NCBI GenBank assembly: GCA_964502465.1
Contig: CAZCWX010000125.1
Location: 1 to 5,418, forward strand
Origin: CAZCWX01 sp964502465
Lineage (GTDB): Bacteria; Desulfobacterota; Binatia; Bin18
Length of the DNA: 5,418 bases
Direction: 5' to 3'
The notes beneath the pieces are model-generated. The model had not been told where the DNA came from. It saw only the letters and a list, made by a program, of their open reading frames with translations, and ran no database searches. Numbering within the stretch: the first letter of the stretch is position 1; each line of letters starts with the position of its first letter. Positions 1-5,418 of this stretch are shown piece after piece. The translations under genes and the position numbers were made by a program.

Positions 1-1511
1 GATGTTGCTGGGGCCAGGGTAGATGAAGAGGCAGCCAGTACGCCGATAAAGCCCCAGAAGAGCACCACCTGGCGAGACAAGAGGAGGGGGTGCCCGGTAA
101 TCGCGGTAGCGAGATAGCCAAGAGCGCCAATGGCAAGGATACGATTAGGGAGACCCGCTGGTCGCGCATTCAGCAGTGCCGGACGCAAGTTGGCCCAGGC
201 AAGCCAGAGGAAACTGAATACTCCCACCACCCCTACCTCAGCGGCGAGTTGCAGAAAATAGTTGTGCGCATTTTCAAAGGCCGGCTGCCAACCGACATCA
301 TCGGTTGTCTGGTAGCGACCAAGATTTTGATACAGCAGCCCCGGCCCCATGCCAAAAAGGGGCCGCTCAAGGAAAGCGCGGGTCGCAGCTAACCATACGG
401 TCTGACGGTATTGCTGGAAATGTTCAACCAAAAACTCTGGATTGGCGGTTTGTATGGTGAGGTGCTGCAGCCGTCGCCATTCATAACCTTTACCTGTTGT
501 TTTCAATCCCCAGCTTGTGAGCGTTAGCGTGATCGTTATCAGGACGATGACAGCCCCTGCGACAAGCGGCAACCGTCTACGCTCTATCGAGAGGCAAGTC
601 AGCGTTATGCTCACCACCAGGGATGCAATAAGTGTCACCCTTGACCCGGTAAGGAAGATCATCACTGCTGTGAGCAGGAGAGTGAGGAGGGCCACTCCTT
701 TCAGGAGGCGGTGACGCTCTCCTATGAAGATTGCCCCCGCGACAGCCAGGGTGAGGATCAGGTATGATCCATACGAGTTGACATCGTCGAACAATGATTC
801 TATGCGAGGCCAAAAGCGACCATGGCGGTGAAGCCATATCCATATGCCATACACTGCGGTAACACAGGCTCCACCGAGCCAGGCAAACCAGACAAGGCGC
901 ACCTCTTGAGAGGTTGTGACGGCGCACTTCACAAGCCATATCCACACGGGAACGGAGAGCAGGAGAAGGCTAGCACGCAACACGTGTTCTGGTGCGAGCT
1001 GATCCATGAAGGGCAGCGACTGCCACAGCATTGCCAAAAGAGTAGAAAAGAGGCTCGGCCACTCCAGCCAGTTGCCCCAGTTGTGGAAGAGTGCTACCCC
1101 AAGTGAAGCACTGATAGCTGCGATGTAAAAGCGTGCAGCCGGATGCGCCGTTTGTGTCTTCCCTCCGTTCCACGCCAGTCGCACCAAGATCCCGCCCCAT
1201 ACACCGAGGAATACTGGTTCGATCCAAAAGATCCCAACCTGATGGTGCAACGCTAAGGTTCCGTGTAGAAAGAAGGAGGCGATTCCATCGACTAACGGAG
1301 CAAGCGCCAATACCGTTGCGACCCCGAGAACAGGCGAGAGCACACTCAGAGTGAAAGGGACAGCCATGAAGGAAATCAGCAGGAACCAGGGCTGGTCCGC
1401 GTTCAGATAGGACCAGGCAACAAGGCTTAGCAGGCAAATCAGCAGAAACAGCCAAGCCCGACAGAACGTAAAGGAGGCTGGCAAAGTCAGCGCCGGCACG
1501 AAGACATTCAC
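1..1511 (-). CDS. O-antigen ligase / polymerase family membrane protein (WaaL/Wzy-type, Wzy_C domain), 3' end outside window
   Basis: Polytopic inner-membrane protein predicted to polymerise lipid-linked repeat units or to ligate glycan to an acceptor on the periplasmic side. The minus strand is open for 503 codons from the GTG at 1511 to the window edge, with many hydrophobic segments. The diagnostic parts are a TGSR motif (residues 288-291), then a long hydrophilic loop (about 333-415) with R369 and W373 and an LFGMGPG stretch (385-391), then H416-N417-X9-G427-X2-G430. The last matches the H[NSQ]X9GXX[GTY] pattern described for WaaL ligases. A final hydrophobic stretch lies near residues 480-500, so the protein is probably almost complete. 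The start is chosen because an in-frame TAA lies at 1526-1524, a weak AAGG lies four bases upstream of the GTG, and the first in-frame ATG (1367) would remove the first hydrophobic segment. GTG at 1499 is an alternative. It is transcribed divergently from the other genes. Sequence alone does not separate ligase from polymerase. Confidence 0.9.
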   Translation of the reverse strand, partial: MNVFVPALTLPASFTFCRAWLFLLICLLSLVAWSYLNADQPWFLLISFMAVPFTLSVLSPVLGVATVLALAPLVDGIASFFLHGTLALHHQVGIFWIEPVFLGVWGGILVRLAWNGGKTQTAHPAARFYIAAISASLGVALFHNWGNWLEWPSLFSTLLAMLWQSLPFMDQLAPEHVLRASLLLLSVPVWIWLVKCAVTTSQEVRLVWFAWLGGACVTAVYGIWIWLHRHGRFWPRIESLFDDVNSYGSYLILTLAVAGAIFIGERHRLLKGVALLTLLLTAVMIFLTGSRVTLIASLVVSITLTCLSIERRRLPLVAGAVIVLITITLTLTSWGLKTTGKGYEWRRLQHLTIQTANPEFLVEHFQQYRQTVWLAATRAFLERPLFGMGPGLLYQNLGRYQTTDDVGWQPAFENAHNYFLQLAAEVGVVGVFSFLWLAWANLRPALLNARPAGLPNRILAIGALGYLATAITGHPLLLSRQVVLFWGFIGVLAASSSTLAPAT

Positions 1512-1830
1512 AGCGCCTTGCTTTTACTGTCTCTCTGTACCTCTGTCAAACCATAGACCAGTGGCTTTTCTGCCCCGCTACAGACGCATCATAGGAAGCA
1601 AAATCTAACGTTCAGTAAAGAGGAAGACAGGTACGTCACCTCTCGGTTGCGTCAGACAGCACAAGCCGCTAAAGAAAGGACGCGATGTGGAGGGAGTGCC
1701 GCTGTTGCGGGAACACACGTGCCGATTCTGGAGACGACTATTACAGGGATTGTAGTGAAGCCGACGAGTTATGCTTCTCTCACAAACAACAGCTGATGAG
1801 ATAAGAGTGAGCCAGAGGGAGAGCAAATCG
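1512..1830. other. Divergent intergenic region, about 320 bp
   Basis: This gap lies between the GTG of the minus-strand ligase/polymerase gene and the ATG of the lipoprotein gene, so it should hold promoters for both directions. No convincing pair of promoter boxes is visible. On the minus strand a perfect TTGACA sits at 1549-1544, but the hexamer 17 bases on (TAAAAG, 1526-1521) would start transcription almost on the GTG. A TATGAT at 1593-1588 (minus) has no good -35 box. On the plus strand TTGCGT (1647-1652) and TAAAGA (1670-1675) are 17 bases apart but match consensus at only three bases each. A 39-codon plus-strand ORF at 1685-1804 has an AAAGGA four bases before its ATG and a CxxC pair; it is treated as a finding, not called as a gene. 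No terminator hairpin or insertion-sequence end was found. Confidence 0.6.
1815..1823 (+). promoter_or_regulatory. Ribosome binding site that fixes the lipoprotein start at 1831
   Basis: A purine tract GAGGGAGAG lies seven bases before the ATG at 1831. The earlier in-frame ATG at 1771 has no comparable tract and would place 20 polar residues before the signal peptide, so 1831 is preferred. Confidence 0.65.
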
Positions 1831-2400
1831 ATGAAGCAGAGGGAGTGTTGGTTGAGAGACTGGAACAGGAGCTGGCTGTATGTCAGTGTCGTTGTGGTGA
1901 CCCTGCATCTTGCTGCCTGCGAGCAGCCACAAGCACCGAAGACACCGACTGAGACACCTGCTCCCCTTGCCCAGCCCGGTCAAGCCCTGGGAACAGCATC
2001 GCTCAAGCAGTTTGCCCACGAAATTAGTGCCACTACTCCATTGGAGACCATACGGGTCAATGAGAGGGTGACAATGCCTTTGACCGTTAAGAATATCAGT
2101 CAGGAGCCCTGGCCTGCCACAGGGGAGAAGCCAGTGTACGTATCCTATCGCTGGGTCGACATGATGGGCAGAGGTGTAGGCCCGACTATCCCTACGCGGT
2201 TACCGCATCATGTGGCACCGGGCGAGTCGGTCTTGCTTGAGGCAACCATTCAAGCCCCGGTCGAGGTTGGGGAGTACATCCTGCGGCTCACACTGGTACA
2301 AGAAAACGTCGCCTGGTTTGACCAGCGTGGCGCGCAACCCCTGAACCTTCCGGTCATTGTCACAGCCAGCGAGACTGCAGGTAGGGAAACCAAGGAGTAG
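1831..2400 (+). CDS. Envelope lipoprotein with a C-terminal Ig-like beta-sandwich domain
   Basis: A 189-residue protein of unknown role. It begins with a type II signal peptide: a charged N-region with K2, R4, R9 and R13, a hydrophobic core (about residues 15-25), and the lipobox LAAC ending at Cys30. Residue 31 is Glu, not Asp, which under the Lol rule of enterobacteria would favour the outer membrane. A Pro/Thr/Gln-rich linker (about 31-57) follows. Residues about 70-178 look like one Ig-like fold: VKNIS (86-90), W94-P95, YRW (106-108), RLP (123-125), P130-G131, AP (142-143), G147-x-Y149, LVQE (155-158), WF (162-163) and P170-L171. I recall similar modules near or fused to glycan enzymes, so a glycan-binding or scaffolding role is possible but unproven. 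It is the first gene of the plus-strand set, 83 bp before the sulfotransferase start. The signal peptide call is firm; the domain call rests on pattern recognition. Confidence 0.82.
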   Translation: MKQRECWLRDWNRSWLYVSVVVVTLHLAACEQPQAPKTPTETPAPLAQPGQALGTASLKQFAHEISATTPLETIRVNERVTMPLTVKNISQEPWPATGEKPVYVSYRWVDMMGRGVGPTIPTRLPHHVAPGESVLLEATIQAPVEVGEYILRLTLVQENVAWFDQRGAQPLNLPVIVTASETAGRETKE

Positions 2401-2401
2401 G

Positions 2402-2424
2402 CAACCACCGCATTGGTGGCGTTG
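2402..2424 (+). repeat. Short inverted repeat (hairpin) between the lipoprotein and sulfotransferase genes
   Basis: CCACC (2405-2409) and GGTGG (2415-2419) can pair around a five-base loop. CAA (2402-2404) and TTG (2422-2424) extend the stem past a two-base CG bulge. It starts two bases after the lipoprotein stop codon. No T-run follows, so it does not look like an intrinsic terminator. It could stabilise or process the mRNA, or be chance. Confidence 0.4.
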
Positions 2425-2473
2425 AGCGCGTCTTGGATGGATGTCACCACGGCAACACTCACCCCGATGATTC

Positions 2474-2478
2474 GGAAG
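2474..2478 (+). promoter_or_regulatory. Ribosome binding site that fixes the sulfotransferase start at 2484
   Basis: GGAAG lies five bases before the ATG at 2484. That start puts the PAPS-binding loop about ten residues from the N-terminus, as is usual for the family. The upstream in-frame ATG at 2433 lacks a clear Shine-Dalgarno tract and would add 17 atypical residues rich in His, Asp and Cys. Confidence 0.6.
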
Positions 2479-2483
2479 TCTGC

Positions 2484-3395
2484 ATGCTCCCCAATTTTTT
2501 AATCGCGGGTGGTGCGAAATGTGGCACCACCTCCCTCGCTAATTCACTAAGGAAACATCCTGAGATCTTCATATCGAAGATAAAGGAAATCAACTTTTTC
2601 CACGCAGATGTGTACTGGAAGAAGGGGCTCACTTGGTACAAGAGGTATTTTGATCGGGCAATCAATACCCGTAGTATCGGGGAGGCATCGCCCCTGTACA
2701 TGGTCTCAAAGACTGCTTGTCAACGCATTCAGCAAACGATTCCTACAGTCAAATTACTCTTCCTCCTACGAAACCCCATTGCCAGGGCGCATTCTGACTT
2801 CTGGTATAGAAAACGCCTGGATTTTGAGGAGCGTGAATTTCTCGAAGTGCTCTCAGAGGAGGCGCGACAGCAAGACGAGGAAAGCATAGAAAAAGCAATA
2901 CGCGAAGCTCCTTTGGGGCACTATCGGCCCTATGTGATCTACCCCGGCTATTACACGCGGCACCTCAAGACTTATCTTGACCACTTCCCTCCAGAGCAGA
3001 TTCTCATCCTCCTGTTTGATGACCTGGTGCACCACCCCAGGAAAACGCTGGACACCATTCAAGATTTTCTGGGGGTGCACCGATGGGAGCTGAGCATTGA
3101 GAAATACAATCCGAGCAAAGTGCCCCGGAGTATTTTGTATCTTCGCCTCCTGAATCGCTTGCGCAGTCATCATTCTTTCTTGAGGAAGATTTTTATGGTG
3201 CATATCACGACCAGAGAACTATGGTCATCTCTGGGGGAAAGATTGGTTGCGATCAACCTGCAAGAAGCACCCAAGCCGCCACTGCAGGAAGAGGAGTACG
3301 CGCTGCTTGTCCAGATTTTCGAGCCGGAGATCAGGGATTTATCCAGATTATTGGGCAGAGACCTGCACCATTGGCTTGACAGAGCGAAGATATGA
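2484..3395 (+). CDS. PAPS-dependent sulfotransferase, probably acting on the glycan
   Basis: A 303-residue cytoplasmic enzyme of the P-loop-like sulfotransferase family, which moves a sulfuryl group from 3'-phosphoadenosine-5'-phosphosulfate to a hydroxyl or amine. The 5'-phosphosulfate loop is GGAKCGTTSL (residues 9-18, with K12). It is followed by HPEIFISKIKEINFF (25-39), in which K34-E35 sits where the family usually has a KE pair. GEASPLY (66-72) is also typical. The 3'-phosphate site is KLLFLLRNPIARAHSDF (90-106), with R96 and S104 as the expected contacts. The length fits bacterial members of about 280-320 residues. The stop overlaps a possible ATG at 3392 of the next gene, although that gene more likely starts at 3461. 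The acceptor cannot be read from sequence; the surrounding glycosyltransferase and flippase suggest a polysaccharide repeat unit. By hand count, positions 2521-2940 are 49% G+C (204 of 420), lower than the neighbouring genes, which may mean a separate origin. Confidence 0.93.
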   Translation: MLPNFLIAGGAKCGTTSLANSLRKHPEIFISKIKEINFFHADVYWKKGLTWYKRYFDRAINTRSIGEASPLYMVSKTACQRIQQTIPTVKLLFLLRNPIARAHSDFWYRKRLDFEEREFLEVLSEEARQQDEESIEKAIREAPLGHYRPYVIYPGYYTRHLKTYLDHFPPEQILILLFDDLVHHPRKTLDTIQDFLGVHRWELSIEKYNPSKVPRSILYLRLLNRLRSHHSFLRKIFMVHITTRELWSSLGERLVAINLQEAPKPPLQEEEYALLVQIFEPEIRDLSRLLGRDLHHWLDRAKI

Positions 3396-3444
3396 CAGTT
3401 GCTAGGTCCGACTCTTTGGGGTGGAGTGAAACAGAAGGAGTTTT

Positions 3445-3453
3445 GGGAAGGGG
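3445..3453 (+). promoter_or_regulatory. Ribosome binding site supporting the glycosyltransferase start at 3461
   Basis: GGGAAGGGG lies seven bases before the ATG at 3461. A second tract, AAGGAG at 3435-3440, lies 20 bases before it and has no properly spaced start of its own. The ATG at 3392, which overlaps the sulfotransferase stop as ATGA, has only a weak purine stretch upstream. Confidence 0.55.
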
Positions 3454-3460
3454 TGGTGTT

Positions 3461-4375
3461 ATGCGGCTGCCACTGGTATCGATTGTGATTCCGGCCTACA
3501 ACGGCGGGCGGTATCTCAGAGAGTCGGTGCAAAGCGTGCTCAACCAAGACTATGCGAACATTGAGCTTTTGGTGCTGGATGATGGTTCTACCGACAACAC
3601 CCGCGACATTCTCCACAGTTATACCAATCAGTTTTACTGGGAGAGCCACGCCAACATGGGCCAGGCCAGCACCCTCAATAAGGGGTGGCGCAAGGCCAAG
3701 GGTGAGATCCTTTCCTACCTCAGCGTCGATGATACTCTTGAGCCGCACGCGGTCCGTGTTGCCGTGGATCACCTGGTGAGGTATCCCGAGGTTGTGCTGG
3801 TTTATGGTGATTTCGCCCTGATGGATGCGGAGAGCCACACGTTTCGCCATGTGCGCACCCCAGATTTTCATTACGTAGATATGGTGGCGAATTTTGTGTG
3901 TCAGCCAGGGCCGGGTGTATTTTTTCGCCGTGATGCCTTTGAGGCTGCAGGCGGTTGGAATAGCTCCTTGCGGCAAGTGCCTGATTATGAGTACTGGCTA
4001 CGCCTGGGCTTGCGGGGCACCTTCCTGCACCTTCCCCAGATCCTTGCCCGGTTTCGCGTCCATGAACACTCACTCTCCTATGCGGAGCGCAGCGTCGAAA
4101 GGGCCGAAGAATGTGTACGCGTGATACGCGAATATTTTCAGAGAGACGATCTTCCTGTTGAGGTACGGGCGGTGGAGCGGCAAGCATACGCCAGTGCACA
4201 CCTTGTCGCTGCCCAGGCTCACCTGCGTGCAAGAAGGTATCGACGCATGGCTACTCAGCTGAGCCAGGCCTGGCAGTGGCGGGCACGAACTGTGCTTTCC
4301 GTGCGCGCTTGCCGGTTATTGGGCAATGGCGTGCGATTTCGCCTCCGCCGTTGCCTGAGACCGCGGTTAGTATGA
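3461..4375 (+). CDS. Family 2 glycosyltransferase (GT-A fold)
   Basis: A 304-residue cytoplasmic or membrane-associated enzyme that transfers a sugar from a nucleotide-sugar donor. It opens with PLVSIVIPAYNGGRYL (residues 4-19), the classic GT2 first strand, followed by SVLNQDY (25-31) and the nucleotide-binding LDDGSTDNT (39-47). GQASTLNKGWRKAKGE (67-82) leads to the metal-binding DxD-like site YLSVDD (86-91, with D90-D91). PGPGVFFRR (149-157) and PDYEYWLRLG (174-183, D175 as the likely catalytic-base region) complete the domain. The C-terminal part, about 228-304, is helical-looking and rich in Arg, which could help it sit at the membrane. The donor and linkage cannot be told from sequence. 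Starting at ATG 3392 would add 23 residues before the conserved strand; 3461 is preferred for its ribosome binding site and typical family N-terminus. The last codons overlap the flippase gene by four bases, so the two are probably translationally coupled. Confidence 0.92.
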   Translation: MRLPLVSIVIPAYNGGRYLRESVQSVLNQDYANIELLVLDDGSTDNTRDILHSYTNQFYWESHANMGQASTLNKGWRKAKGEILSYLSVDDTLEPHAVRVAVDHLVRYPEVVLVYGDFALMDAESHTFRHVRTPDFHYVDMVANFVCQPGPGVFFRRDAFEAAGGWNSSLRQVPDYEYWLRLGLRGTFLHLPQILARFRVHEHSLSYAERSVERAEECVRVIREYFQRDDLPVEVRAVERQAYASAHLVAAQAHLRARRYRRMATQLSQAWQWRARTVLSVRACRLLGNGVRFRLRRCLRPRLV

Positions 4376-5418
4376 TGCTGACACGGATGAGGGCGGTGAT
4401 CGCAGGACAAGTGGGAGGCTACCGCTGGGAGCTGCTTTCCAGTACCGCGATTGCCCTTGCAGTGCGAATATTTGGTGCCGGCACCCAGTTTGCCTTTACG
4501 CTAATGCTGGGGCGGTTGCTCGGTGCTCAAGGGACCGGGTTGTATGCGCTGGCACTTTCGGTCTGTACCTTCGGCTCCATTCTGGGCCGCGTCGGCATGG
4601 ACGTGTCGATTCTGCGCTTTGTGGCAGCGCACCGTACCCAGGAACACTGGTCACGCCTGCGGCATGGCTGGCGGACCATGATCGGCTATGCGTGTGTCTC
4701 CAGTTGTGTGGTTGCCGGAGTGTTGTTCGTCTTCGCCCCTTATGTGGCGGAACGGCTATTTGCCGAGCCAGGCCTGGCAGGTCCACTCCGGTGGATGCTG
4801 CTGAGCATCGTGCCGTTCGGCTTGCTCAATCTTCTCGCCGAGTCCTTACGAGCTGTGCAGCGTATTGGCGACGCGTCGCTTGTGCAGGCGGGACTGGTGC
4901 CGGGATGTTCCGCGATCTTTTTTGGGTTATTGTATCGCTTCGGTTTCGGTGTCGAAGGCGCCGTTTTGGCTTATGTGGGAGCTACGGTGCTCGTGTGTAT
5001 CCTGGCGTACCATCTGTGGCTACAGGCGATACCCGGGCTGGCGCAGACCCCGGCCCGAGATGGGCCAACACCAGGGGAGATTTTATCGGTATCCATGCCG
5101 ATGGCGTGGATTTCCATCTCCTTGGCAATCAGGAGTTTGATCGACACCGTCATCCTTGGGTATTTCCGGCCTGCAGCTGAAGTGGGCGTTTATAGTGTGG
5201 CTGTTCGTGTGTCTCTGCTGATCACCTTCATGCCCGTGGCAGTAGCCAGCTTCTCAGCCCCAAAGTTTGCGACCCTGTATCAGCAGGGTGCGTTCGTTGC
5301 CATAGAGAAACTGGCCCAATCCGGTACGAAACTCGTGCTGTTGCTCGCCTTGCCTGTGCTGCTCGTATTTTTCCTTGCGCCTGCAGCGGTCTTACAACTT
5401 TTTGGCGACCATTTCCGT
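4372..5418 (+). CDS. Wzx-like oligosaccharide flippase (MOP superfamily polysaccharide transporter), 3' end outside window
   Basis: An inner-membrane transporter predicted to flip the lipid-linked repeat unit to the periplasmic face. The frame is open for 349 codons from ATG 4372 to the window edge; complete family members are usually about 420-500 residues, so the C-terminal part is missing. The N-terminal signature is clear: a first hydrophobic segment (about 22-46), LGRLLGAQGTGLYAL (46-60), and GRVGMDVSILRFVA (72-85), all characteristic of polysaccharide flippases. Further hydrophobic segments lie near 104-123, 141-156, 173-189, 198-217, 245-263, 271-293 and 320-342. LLNLLAESLRAVQRIGDAS (150-168) and DTVILGYF (259-266) also fit the family. 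The start shares ATGA with the glycosyltransferase stop; a second ATG follows directly at 4375. No good Shine-Dalgarno tract is seen, consistent with coupling to the upstream gene. Confidence 0.9.
   Translation, partial: MMLTRMRAVIAGQVGGYRWELLSSTAIALAVRIFGAGTQFAFTLMLGRLLGAQGTGLYALALSVCTFGSILGRVGMDVSILRFVAAHRTQEHWSRLRHGWRTMIGYACVSSCVVAGVLFVFAPYVAERLFAEPGLAGPLRWMLLSIVPFGLLNLLAESLRAVQRIGDASLVQAGLVPGCSAIFFGLLYRFGFGVEGAVLAYVGATVLVCILAYHLWLQAIPGLAQTPARDGPTPGEILSVSMPMAWISISLAIRSLIDTVILGYFRPAAEVGVYSVAVRVSLLITFMPVAVASFSAPKFATLYQQGAFVAIEKLAQSGTKLVLLLALPVLLVFFLAPAAVLQLFGDHFR

Noticed and set aside
822..1106. Plus-strand open frame of 94 codons, and others like it at 90-392, 517-714 and 1133-1354
   Set aside because: All are antisense to the ligase/polymerase gene, whose full 503-codon frame carries the conserved motifs.
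970..1455. Minus-strand open frame of 161 codons, and the one at 577-945
   Set aside because: They are in a different frame from the GTG-initiated membrane protein, which alone contains the TGSR and H-N-X9-G-X2-G motifs.
1521..1549. Minus-strand promoter TTGACA (1549-1544) with TAAAAG (1526-1521)
   Set aside because: The -35 hexamer is perfect, but the -10 is poor and would start the transcript two to four bases before the GTG, removing the ribosome binding site.
1647..1675. Plus-strand promoter TTGCGT, 17 bases, TAAAGA
   Set aside because: Only three of six bases match in each box, which is expected by chance in a gap of this size.
1605..1826. Minus-strand open frame of 73 codons in the intergenic gap
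   Set aside because: There is no recognisable domain or good ribosome binding site; its composition looks like random translation.
3170..3976. Minus-strand open frame of 268 codons across the sulfotransferase and glycosyltransferase genes
   Set aside because: It lies antisense to two genes with clear family motifs, spans their junction, and its translation shows no recognisable domain.
4692..5180. Plus-strand open frame of 162 codons
   Set aside because: It overlaps the flippase in another frame. Its translation is rich in Arg, Cys and Gly without domain sense, whereas the flippase frame has family motifs.

Overview
The window is part of a surface-polysaccharide (O-antigen, capsule or exopolysaccharide) biosynthesis locus from a bacterium. 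It is most likely Gram-negative: it carries a WaaL/Wzy-type membrane protein, a lipobox protein without Asp after the lipidated Cys, and a Wzx-type flippase. The DNA is moderately GC-rich and no phylum-specific marker is visible, so I do not name a taxon.

Layout. Positions 1-1511 on the minus strand hold a large O-antigen ligase/polymerase-family membrane protein. It has a GTG start, is open for 503 codons, and runs off the left edge. A gap of about 320 bp (1512-1830) separates it from a divergent plus-strand set of four genes: a lipoprotein with an Ig-like domain (1831-2400), a PAPS-dependent sulfotransferase (2484-3395), a family 2 glycosyltransferase (3461-4375), and a Wzx-like oligosaccharide flippase (4372 to the right edge, partial). 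The glycosyltransferase and flippase share a 4-base ATGA overlap. The other gaps between plus-strand genes are 83 and 65 bp, so one transcript is plausible.

How the genes may work together (inference). The glycosyltransferase adds a sugar to a lipid-linked repeat unit on the cytoplasmic face. The sulfotransferase could sulfate that glycan, the flippase would move the unit across the inner membrane, and the O-antigen ligase/polymerase-family protein would polymerise it or transfer it to an acceptor on the periplasmic side. The lipoprotein is predicted to be anchored in the envelope with its Ig-like domain in the periplasm or at the surface; its role is unknown. The points most worth following are the sulfotransferase inside a Wzx/Wzy-like locus, its lower G+C content than its neighbours, and the free-standing Ig-like lipoprotein. 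I found no CRISPR array, insertion sequence, tRNA or rRNA.
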